A stretch of 64,000 nt of DNA, taken from Sedimentitalea sp042687825. GTDB lineage: Bacteria > Pseudomonadota > Alphaproteobacteria > Rhodobacterales > Rhodobacteraceae. Both the position numbers and the translations under genes were made by a program. The stretch lies in the NCBI RefSeq assembly GCF_042687825.1, contig NZ_JBHUQE010000002.1, positions 241,410 through 305,409 on the forward strand, in the 5' to 3' direction. Under the pieces are notes generated by a model that made no database searches, was not told the DNA's origin, and worked only from the letters and a program-made list of their open reading frames with translations. Positions 52,576 through 60,333 of this stretch are shown one piece after another; within the stretch, counting starts at the first letter, position 1; each line of letters starts with the position of its first letter.

Positions 52576-53048
52576 CCCTGCGCCACGGCGCCGTCCCGAT
52601 CGACGAACAGCCGCCGCACCGCGTCCGGCAGCGGGCAGCGGCCGGTCCCGTCGGAATGCAGCGTCACCATCACGGCGGACATCTCGGCCCTGAGATCGCC
52701 CGCCCACAACTGTTGCTGCATGGTGAAACTGGTGGTGCGGAAACTGGCAACGCGCGCCGTTGCGACATAATCCTCGCCCATGACCATTTCCCGCAGATAC
52801 CGGATTTCGGCGCTGCGCACCACCAGACGCGGCCTTTGCGCGGGGGCATAGAACGGCGTGCAGAACTGATCGAAATACGCCACCCGCAGGGTCTCGAACC
52901 AGCCCATATAGGCCTTGTTGTTGACATGGTTCAGCGCGTCCAGTTCGGCCCAGCGGACCCGGTCCGCCATGGCCAGCGGCTGCGGGTACTCCAGGCCAAA
53001 GACGGTCTGTTCGGTCGGGCTGAGCGGGGTGTGATAGCGCAGGGTCAT
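52572..53048 (-). CDS. Acyl-CoA thioesterase (4HBT hotdog fold)
   Basis: A 158-residue single hotdog-domain protein. The motif RWAELDALNHVNNKAYMGWFE has the catalytic Asp and the conserved NHVNN helix start seen in YbgC/FcbC-type thioesterases. It should hydrolyse acyl-CoA thioesters; the acyl group is unknown. Its stop overlaps the pgi stop by 4 nt on the opposite strand. Confidence 0.9.
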   Translation of the reverse strand: MTLRYHTPLSPTEQTVFGLEYPQPLAMADRVRWAELDALNHVNNKAYMGWFETLRVAYFDQFCTPFYAPAQRPRLVVRSAEIRYLREMVMGEDYVATARVASFRTTSFTMQQQLWAGDLRAEMSAVMVTLHSDGTGRCPLPDAVRRLFVDRDGAVAQG

Positions 53049-53138
53049 GGCCGCTGGCTATCCAGCGCGGCGGATTTGGGCAAGCCCGTTATTGCCAGAT
53101 CGGCATTTCGTTGGCACGGTGGGACCGGGGAGGAGACG

Positions 53139-53179
53139 GGTCCGTCAGGACCACGCCGCAAGCGCATGCCTGACGGACC
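53139..53179. repeat. 11-bp inverted repeat upstream of the acyl-CoA synthetase gene
   Basis: GGTCCGTCAGG at 53139-53149 and its exact complement CCTGACGGACC at 53169-53179 are separated by 19 nt, ending 71 nt before the fadD-like start. A short T-rich run (TTGTTT) follows. It could be an operator or an attenuator-type hairpin. Confidence 0.6.
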
Positions 53180-53250
53180 TTGTTTCATGACAAAGGATGT
53201 TATCCGGCTGCCAGGGCCGGTCCCGTATCCCGCGAGAAAGGAAACCTGCG

Positions 53251-54870
53251 ATGCTGGGCCAGATGATGACCAAACCGCTGCTGATCTCGGCGCTGATCGA
53301 CCATGCTGCCCGCTATCACGGCCAGACAGAAATCGTTTCGGTCGAGACTGACGGGCGTGTCACCGAGACCAACTGGGGCAATCTGGCCGGCAATGCCAGG
53401 CGGCTGGGCTCGGCGCTGCACAAGCTGGGGCTGCCACCGCAGGCACGTTGCGGCACCATCGCCTGGAACAACCGGCGTCATCTTGAAATCTATTTCGGCG
53501 TGTCCGGCGCCGGGTTCGTCTGCCACACGATAAACCCGCGCCTGTTTCCCGAACAGCTGATCTATGTGATCAATCACGCCGAGGACGAGGTGCTGTTCAT
53601 CGAGTCCACTTTTTTGCAGATCGCCGTCAAACTGGCCGAGCATCTGCCAAGGCTTAAACATGTCGTGCTGATGGGGCCGCGCGACGACGCACTGGCCGGG
53701 CAGGTACCTGGGCTGCAATTCTATGACGAACTGATCGAGACCGGTGACGCGGATTTCGACTGGCCCGATCTGGATGAGAACACCGCGTCGAGCCTGTGTT
53801 ACACCTCGGGTACTACCGGCAATCCAAAGGGGGTTCTGTATTCGCACCGCTCGACCCTGTTGCACAGTTTTGCCGCCAGTCTTGGCGACACGCTGGGTCT
53901 GACCGCGCGCGACGTAGTGTTGCCGGTGGTGCCGATGTTCCATGTCAACGCCTGGGGGGTGCCCTATTGCGCGGCCATGGTGGGCAGCCGTCTGGTGATG
54001 CCCGGGCCGGGGCTGGACGGCGCAAGCCTGGTGCGGCTGATCGACGGGCACCGGGTCACGCTGGCGCTGGGGGTGCCGACGATCTGGCTGGGGCTGCTGG
54101 CCCATGCCAAGGGGATGGGCAGCAAGCTGGACAGTCTGAAACGCACCGTGGTCGGCGGCGCCGCCTGTCCGCCGGCGATGATGAAACAGTTCCGCGAAGA
54201 TTTCGGCGTCGACACGATCCATGCCTGGGGCATGACGGAAATGAGCCCGCTGGGCACCGTGAATATCCCGCTGGCCAGGCATCGCGACCTGCCGCTGGAG
54301 ACGCAGCACAAGCTGCGCGAAAGCCAGGGCCGCCCGCCCTTCGGTATCGAACTGAAGATCGTCGGCGCAGATGGCGAGACCTTGCCCAATGACGGGGTCA
54401 GCCAGGGCGATCTGCTGGTGCGCGGTCATTGGGTGATGGACAGTTATTTCCGAATGCCGGAACACGAAGCGCTGCGCGATGACTGGTTTGCCACCGGCGA
54501 CGTGGCGACGATCGATCCGGACGGTTACATGACGATCCGCGACCGTTCCAAGGACATCATCAAGTCAGGCGGCGAGTGGATCAGCTCGGTCGAGCTGGAA
54601 AACATCGCCGTGGCCCATCCCAAACTGGCCAATGCCGCGGTGATCGGCGTGCGGCATCCGAAATGGGACGAGCGGCCGCTGCTGGTAGCTGTGGCCGCAG
54701 AGGATGCCCGGCCAACCGAAGCGGAACTGCTGGCCTTTTACGAAGGCAAGGTCGCCAGCTGGCAGGTGCCCGACAAGGTGGTCTTTGTCGATGAACTGCC
54801 GCTGAATGCCACCGGCAAAGTGCTGAAACGCACCTTGCGCGAGCAGTTCGCGGATGTGCTGACCGGGTGA
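53251..54870 (+). CDS. Long-chain acyl-CoA synthetase (FadD-like)
   Basis: A 539-residue AMP-forming ligase. The motif CYTSGTTGNPKGVLYSHRS appears near residue 188, WGMTEMSPLG marks the A5 region, YFRMPEHEALRDDWFATGDVA the A7 region, and RDRSKDIIKSGGEW the hinge, with the C-terminal Lys in NATGKVLKRTL. These are characteristic of medium/long-chain fatty acyl-CoA synthetases. The start at 53251 has GAAAGGA 9 nt upstream; 18 further residues from 53197 are unlikely. It is preceded by a perfect inverted repeat that might mediate control. Confidence 0.93.
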   Translation: MLGQMMTKPLLISALIDHAARYHGQTEIVSVETDGRVTETNWGNLAGNARRLGSALHKLGLPPQARCGTIAWNNRRHLEIYFGVSGAGFVCHTINPRLFPEQLIYVINHAEDEVLFIESTFLQIAVKLAEHLPRLKHVVLMGPRDDALAGQVPGLQFYDELIETGDADFDWPDLDENTASSLCYTSGTTGNPKGVLYSHRSTLLHSFAASLGDTLGLTARDVVLPVVPMFHVNAWGVPYCAAMVGSRLVMPGPGLDGASLVRLIDGHRVTLALGVPTIWLGLLAHAKGMGSKLDSLKRTVVGGAACPPAMMKQFREDFGVDTIHAWGMTEMSPLGTVNIPLARHRDLPLETQHKLRESQGRPPFGIELKIVGADGETLPNDGVSQGDLLVRGHWVMDSYFRMPEHEALRDDWFATGDVATIDPDGYMTIRDRSKDIIKSGGEWISSVELENIAVAHPKLANAAVIGVRHPKWDERPLLVAVAAEDARPTEAELLAFYEGKVASWQVPDKVVFVDELPLNATGKVLKRTLREQFADVLTG

Positions 54871-54892
54871 ACCGCGACCGGCATGCGGCGCT

Positions 54893-55855
54893 TTAGCCCG
54901 GCCCGGCCAGATTGTCCGCCAATCGTTGCAGGGCGGCCCAGTCGGTGCGGCCGGCAATACCCAGACAGACGATGCCGTCAGATCCATCTGCATCCGTGGC
55001 GGTACAGGACGCGCGGCGGCCCACGACCTGCACCAGTTGGCGCGTGCCGTCGGCACCTTTGACAAAACCCTTGGCACGGATCAGCCCCAGTGCCGGTTCG
55101 GCCAGTGCTTGGGCCAGCGCGGCGGCATCGGCGGCAGCGGCGATGTCCAGCACCTGCACCTGGATCGGCAGATGCGCCGTTTCGCCGGTGGCCGGTTGCC
55201 TTGTGTCCCTGTCCGACGGCGGGTTTGGCCCGGTCCCCAGCACCACGTCGGGGGGCAGGTCGGCCCGGGCCGTGTCCAGAATTCGCAGATCGGGATAGTT
55301 CTGCGTCAGCCAGCGGCGCCGCGCGCTGCGCATGTCGTCATCGACCAGATCGACCTTGTTCAACAGCAGCAGATCCGCATCCGCCAACTGACGCCGCACC
55401 GTGTCGCCCATATACCGGTCCTGGGCCAGGTCCGGCAGCGTCTCGGCATCGGCCAGCACAACGATGCCGTCGAGGCGATAGGCCTGCAACAGCCCGACCG
55501 TGGCGGCGATGGCGCCGGGAATGGCGACGCCCGAGGCTTCGAGCAGCACATGGTCCGGCGCCGGGCGCATTGCTGCCAGGGTATTCAGGCCGCGCACCAG
55601 ATCGCTGCCATAGCTGCAGCAGACGCAGCCGCCGGCCACGGTGATCAGGTCGGGCGTGCGGGTCCGGATCAGGTCGGCATCGATGGGCAGATCGCCGAAA
55701 TCGTTGACCAGCACCGCCAGGCGCCGCCCGCCGGCCTGCCGCAGCAGATGGTTTACCAGGGTCGTCTTGCCGGCCCCCAGAAAGCCGCCCAGCACGGTCA
55801 GGGGCAGCGGCGCGGTGCGCTTTTCAGCCGGTGATTGCGGGCGCCCGGCGTTCAT
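54893..55855 (-). CDS. CobW/COG0523 family GTPase
   Basis: A 320-residue metallochaperone-type GTPase. Walker A is in GFLGAGKTTLVN, the metal-binding motif GGCVCC (CxCC type) follows, and NKVDL marks the base-specificity motif. COG0523 members deliver zinc, cobalt or other metals to client enzymes; the specific branch cannot be told. It overlaps the upstream amidohydrolase gene by 4 nt (ATGA), so it may supply a metal to that enzyme, which is a metal-dependent hydrolase. Confidence 0.9.
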   Translation of the reverse strand: MNAGRPQSPAEKRTAPLPLTVLGGFLGAGKTTLVNHLLRQAGGRRLAVLVNDFGDLPIDADLIRTRTPDLITVAGGCVCCSYGSDLVRGLNTLAAMRPAPDHVLLEASGVAIPGAIAATVGLLQAYRLDGIVVLADAETLPDLAQDRYMGDTVRRQLADADLLLLNKVDLVDDDMRSARRRWLTQNYPDLRILDTARADLPPDVVLGTGPNPPSDRDTRQPATGETAHLPIQVQVLDIAAAADAAALAQALAEPALGLIRAKGFVKGADGTRQLVQVVGRRASCTATDADGSDGIVCLGIAGRTDWAALQRLADNLAGPG

Positions 55856-57491
55856 ATCTGTTCGTCGGCGGCAAAGATGCGGTCACCCTGCACCGTGCCC
55901 CAGACCCGCACATCACGCAGCCGATCGGCGCCGATCTCGGTCGGATCGTCCTGCAACACTGCGAAATCGGCGCGTTTGCCGACCTCGATCGAGCCGATCT
56001 CGGACTCCATGCCCAGGGTCTGTGCCGCCCCCATGGTGATGGCGTAAAGCGCCTGCGACACGCTGATTTTCTCGGCCTCGCCCAGCACGCGGCCCGAAGC
56101 GGTCTGTCGGTTGACCGCGCACCAGGCGGTGAACATCGGCCCCAGAGGCGTGATCGGCGCATCCGAATGGATTGACATCGGCACCCCGTGCTGCAGCGCG
56201 GTGGCGCAGGCATTCATGCGCTCGGCCCGGTCCGGACCCAGAGTCAGATCGTAGTGCTCGTCGCCCCAATAGAAATGGTGGTTGGCAAAGAGATTGACGC
56301 CAAGGCCCAGCCGGGCCATGCGGCGGAACTGGGCGGCGTCGGCCATCTGGCAATGCTGGATCGTGGTGCGGTGATCAGGGGCGGGATGCGCCTTGAGAAC
56401 CGTCTCCATCGTGTCCAGCACCAGGTCGGTCGCCTCGTCGCCATTGGCGTGGATATGAACCTGCAGATCGTTGCGGATCGCCAGGGCCAGCACCTGCTGC
56501 AATTGCGGCGGCGTGATGTACCACAGCCCGTTTTCGGCACCGTTGTAATAGCCTGGCCAGCGCAGCCGTGCGGTAAAGCCCTGGATCGAGCCATCGGCCA
56601 CGACCTTGATCCGCCCCAGCCGCAGCCGATCGGTGGAATGCGCCCGCAGCGATGCCGCATGGTCGATCAGATCCTGCGGCGTCATTCCCAGGAAATAGCG
56701 CAGCGGAACCACCCGCACCGGAAATCTGGGTTCGTCGGTCACGCGCAGCATCATCTGGACGGTCGGTTCGGTCAGCTGCGCCGCCAGATCGGTGACCGTG
56801 GTGATACCGGCGCGCACGCACAGTTTGGCAAAGTTGCGCAGGCCCGGTTCGTCGCAATCCAGCATGCCGCTGTCAAAGCCTGTATGTTCCGCAATCGGCG
56901 CCAGCACGTCCGGGCCGCGCAACTCGCCCAGGGGCAGGCCGTCCTTGCCCAGCGGCACCCCCGGATGTTCGATGCCCGGACGCAGCAGCCCGGCCAGTTG
57001 CAAGGCCCGGGAATTGACATTGGCAATATGGCCCGACGCATGCAGAACCCCGATTGGGCGCGTTGTCGACACCTTGTCCAGATCGTGCCGGGTCAGGCGC
57101 TGATTGCCGAAATAGATCGGATCCAGTTGCCAGCCGGGCAGGGCGGCGGTGGGGTCGGTCAGGTCGGCATCGGCCCGTTTCAGCCGGTCCAGCACAGCCT
57201 CTAGGCTTTTCGCCCCGGCGCAGGTCCGACCGTTCGGATCGACGCGGTCAAAATAGCCACAATAGGTGTGCCGCCAGAGCGAGCCCTCCATCGCGTGCGC
57301 ATGCCCTTCGACCAGACCCGGCATCAGGATCATGCCGGCAAAGCGGTCGTCCAGCCGATGCGCCCCCAGCGTGCCAGTTCTTCGCGCGTGCCGACGCCCA
57401 GAATGCGCCCGTCGCGGACCGCCACATGGCTGGCCACCGGGCGTTGCGGGCACATTGTCAGAATTTTCCTGGCCGCGTAAATGGTCGTCAT
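55852..57491 (-). pseudogene. Amidohydrolase family 3 (YtcJ-like), interrupted by a one-base frameshift
   Basis: A metal-dependent hydrolase of about 546 residues, seen in two frames. The N-terminal part from the ATG at 57491 begins MTTIYAARKILTMCPQRP and runs to about 57368; the rest (AHRLDDRFAGMILMPGLVEGHAHAMEG) continues in the next frame to the stop at 55852. Joining the two needs one extra C in the C5 run at 57363-57367. Metal motifs GHAHA, HIHANGDEA and HSDAP are intact in the second part. Either a real frameshift or a sequencing error; I mark it as a pseudogene with that caution. The start has GGAG 8 nt upstream. Confidence 0.75.
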
Positions 57492-58026
57492 CACCGATAC
57501 TCCACACACATTCCTGCCCGGCGCGCACCTGACGGCGCGCCGCCGTTGCCCGGAAGTTGAGCGGATGAAACCCCGACGCGCCACAAGGTGCAACAGGGTC
57601 TCTTGATTACGCCGATCAGAGGGGCCGCGGGTGGTTCGAACGCACCACCCGCCGGCCCCGACTACAACCTGCGGACGGAACCTGTGGCGATCTTGAACCG
57701 GTTGTTTTGTGTAATACTCCCCCAAGGTTGATCGCGCTTGACGATCTGCGAACCCTTCGTTGCATCCACGCGGCCCGGGTTGCTCGGTTTTGTGTCCGGG
57801 GCCCGGGCGGAAATAAATACGCCTTTTGGGTAGTTTTCCATCATCTGGTAGGGTGTGCAGTCAAGCACACAACATATCGAAAAAATTCGCCGGAAAATAC
57901 CTGTTTCGGACGGATCAAACCGGGAACGGTTGCGAAGGTAAGGGATTTATTACTTTACGAATCACCGGACCCTCCCGCATCCTTAACCAAAGGATTTTAA
58001 TCAATTTCGATTTCTGGGGGCGTTGG
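57492..58026. other. Intergenic / leader region upstream of the CPBP-rSAM cluster
   Basis: This 535-bp stretch holds a strong GC-rich hairpin (57621-57659) and an AT-richer part from about 57690 to 58030 that is likely to contain the promoter of the CPBP and maturase genes. I cannot point to a convincing -35/-10 pair. Short reading frames on both strands have no family features. The CPBP frame is open back to 57826 from a TTG, so the true start of that gene could lie here. Confidence 0.5.
57621..57659. repeat. GC-rich stem-loop
   Basis: GGGGCC-GC-GGGTGGT pairs with ACCACCC-GCC-GGCCCC around an 8-nt loop, with a single-base bulge. No U-tract follows on either strand, so an ordinary intrinsic terminator is unlikely. 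It lies between the amidohydrolase start and the CPBP region. Confidence 0.5.
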
Positions 58027-58755
58027 GTGCATATTGCATTTGCCATCATTTTTTTTCTTTTTGTCGGACTGTGTGAAACGCTCCGGCATGGCGTATTCGG
58101 CCTAAGCCCCTCTGAAACAAACGGAATAATCTATGCCACGCTGGCGCTGTCGGCCCTTGGTCTGCTGCGGGGAGATGTCATTTTTACACTGATCAGACCA
58201 ACACGGCCGCTCTATGGAAACGCGCGTGCGACCTGGAGCTGGCCACGCACGGGGCTGGGGCTGTTTCTGGGTCCGTTATTGTGGGTGTTGCCGGTCGCCT
58301 ATGGGTTCGCCTTGATTCAGATCAATGTTACGCCGACCGGACCCGAAATTTTGATTCGCACCCTGGTGCTGCACCTGGTGACCGTCGGTATTGCCGAGGC
58401 CCTGTTCTTTCGCGAGGCGGTGCTCAAGACGTTCAACGCCGAACCGCTACCGGTCTGCGCCATTTCAACACTGGCCGTGTTCATCTTTCACATGCCGTCC
58501 GGTGTGCCTCTGGCACTGATCGCGGCCGGTTCGGGTCTGTATTTCCTGACATTGCGGCTGATCGGTTGCAACATCCTGGTGACCGCGCTGTTGCACAGCG
58601 CGACGGTGGTGCTGTTCGGTCAGGTCTTGTCGCTGGGACTGACCGAGGCCCAGCTTTGGACTTATGCCGGCTATTTCGTGCCGGCGTCGGCGGCGTTGTC
58701 TCTTTGTGTGTATGTCCTGTTTACCAGTGCCGGAAAGGAAGCGCGTTATGCCTGA
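58027..58755 (+). CDS. CPBP-like (CAAX-protease/bacteriocin-processing) membrane protein
   Basis: A hydrophobic protein of about 242 residues with seven or so membrane helices. Motif 1 of the CPBP/Rce1 family is present in altered form, AEALFFRE: the first Glu and the Arg are kept, the second Glu is Ala. Motif 2 FIFHMPSG keeps a His, and motif 3 ALLHSATVV has the His but lacks the usual Asn. So the fold is CPBP but catalysis is doubtful. The start is uncertain: GTG 58027 is used here, with upstream in-frame alternatives at GTG 57853 and TTG 57826. It overlaps the maturase gene by 8 nt, which links it to that system as a processing, immunity or export factor. Its first 100 nt are more AT-rich than the neighbours. 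Confidence 0.65.
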   Translation: MHIAFAIIFFLFVGLCETLRHGVFGLSPSETNGIIYATLALSALGLLRGDVIFTLIRPTRPLYGNARATWSWPRTGLGLFLGPLLWVLPVAYGFALIQINVTPTGPEILIRTLVLHLVTVGIAEALFFREAVLKTFNAEPLPVCAISTLAVFIFHMPSGVPLALIAAGSGLYFLTLRLIGCNILVTALLHSATVVLFGQVLSLGLTEAQLWTYAGYFVPASAALSLCVYVLFTSAGKEARYA

Positions 58756-60247
58756 CGGCCAAATATGCGAACAGGGCCTGCGGGCCGAAACGATGCGGAT
58801 CAAGCCGTCAAAATACACGATTCTGATTCCGCTCAAGCGCGGTCGTCACCTGGCCTATAACACCGTGTCGCAGTCCTTTTCGGTCTGGGACGGTCAGGAC
58901 ATCGCCCTGTGGCAGGATCTGAGCCTGGCCGGTGCGATGACGTTTTCGCCGGTCTATCGCGAATTCGTGCAGGGTGGATACGTGCTGAACGCCGATGCGG
59001 ACGAGCGCGAAGTGGTGCGCGCCAGCTATGATCGTGTGCGCCACAATGACGGCCACATGATGCTGACCATCGCACCGACCCTGTCCTGCAATTTCGGCTG
59101 CCACTATTGTTTTCAGGGGCTGGACAAGCCGCTGACCAAGATGACGCCCAAGGTCCGCGCCGCCACCAAGGCCTTTGTGCTGGACCGGCTGACGGGCAAG
59201 ACCAGTTTCCACCTGACCTGGTATGGCGGCGAGCCGCTGATGGACCAGGAGGCGATATGGGACATCTCGGCCGAGGCGATCGCCCATTGCGACGCGCATG
59301 GCATCAAATACAGTTCGATGATGATCTCGAACGGCTACAAGATGACGGTGCCGGTCGCGGAAAAGCTGAAAGAGGCGCGGGTGTCGCGGGTTCAGATCAC
59401 CATCGACGGCGACGAGGCCGCGCATGACTCGCGCCGCCATCTGACCAGCGGCCGCGGCACGTTCCAGAAAATCCTGGACAACATAAAGGCGGTAACGGCG
59501 CGCAAGCTGCTGAACGTGTCCGTGCGGGTGAATATCGACGGCCAGAACGAAAAGGACGCGCGCGCGGTGCTGGATGTGCTGCACGAGGCCGGATTGGGCA
59601 TCAAGGACGGCGTTTCGGTCTATTTCGCCCCGGTCGAAAGCGTCGCCGAAAACGCCGGCGGCTGCGACAGCTGCCTGTCCAAGACCGATTATGCCGATGT
59701 GGAAAACCGCCTGCAGGCGCTGGCCTTTGAAAAAGGGTTGATGGCGCTGCCCAAGATGCCGCGTTTCCTGGGGCTGTGCACTGCGGTCAAACCGAACAGC
59801 TATGTCGTCGTGCCCAACGGCGATCTGCACAAATGCTGGGACACGGTGATGGATTCCGGCCTGAGGGTCGGCAGCGTGATGGGCAACACGCGCAAAAAGG
59901 ATGCGGGGACCGAGGCGATGTGGACCGCCTGGTCGCCCTTTGAAAACGAAGTTTGCGGTGCCTGCAAGCTGCTGCCCGCCTGCGGCGGCGCCTGTGCCTT
60001 CAAATTCGTACATAACGACTATGCCTCGGGCGAGGCGGGTAAACTGCCTTGCCCCAGTCTGAAATTTAACATGGCCGAGCAACTGTTTCTCCGCGCGAAG
60101 GCGCGGGGGTTCGTCACGGATGACGACTGGGATCAGAATAACAGTCCCACGGTCAACGATGATGGATTGCTGACCGGAAACCGGCACACGCTGGATTCTG
60201 TGGGCGCGATTCATCACGCGCTGCGGGGACGCTCCCCGCTCGCTTGA
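58748..60247 (+). CDS. Radical SAM/SPASM peptide maturase
   Basis: A 499-residue enzyme. The N-terminal 110 residues resemble the PqqD-like peptide-recognition region found in such maturases (SKYTILIPLKRGRHLAYN, followed by helices). The radical SAM core has CNFGCHYC (Cys114, Cys118, Cys121) and YGGEPLM. The C-terminal SPASM/auxiliary-cluster domain holds Cys344, 363, 403, 406, 412, 416 and 435, including the pattern CGACKLLPACGGAC. The start at 58748 has GGAAAGGA upstream; readings further back lie within the CPBP gene. The adjoining downstream gene encodes a leader plus repeats that is the obvious substrate. I do not assign a chemistry. Confidence 0.9.
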   Translation: MPDGQICEQGLRAETMRIKPSKYTILIPLKRGRHLAYNTVSQSFSVWDGQDIALWQDLSLAGAMTFSPVYREFVQGGYVLNADADEREVVRASYDRVRHNDGHMMLTIAPTLSCNFGCHYCFQGLDKPLTKMTPKVRAATKAFVLDRLTGKTSFHLTWYGGEPLMDQEAIWDISAEAIAHCDAHGIKYSSMMISNGYKMTVPVAEKLKEARVSRVQITIDGDEAAHDSRRHLTSGRGTFQKILDNIKAVTARKLLNVSVRVNIDGQNEKDARAVLDVLHEAGLGIKDGVSVYFAPVESVAENAGGCDSCLSKTDYADVENRLQALAFEKGLMALPKMPRFLGLCTAVKPNSYVVVPNGDLHKCWDTVMDSGLRVGSVMGNTRKKDAGTEAMWTAWSPFENEVCGACKLLPACGGACAFKFVHNDYASGEAGKLPCPSLKFNMAEQLFLRAKARGFVTDDDWDQNNSPTVNDDGLLTGNRHTLDSVGAIHHALRGRSPLA

Positions 60248-60333
60248 ACCTGATCAGATCCGATCGCTTTTCCGGTCGGGTCGGTGCGAGACCGCCATTG
60301 GTGTGTTTCGCGCAGAAAATATTGGAGACGACC

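Noticed and set aside
57662..57868. 68-residue minus-strand frame upstream of the CPBP gene
   Set aside because: No ribosome-binding site, signal or family features; overlaps the likely promoter region.
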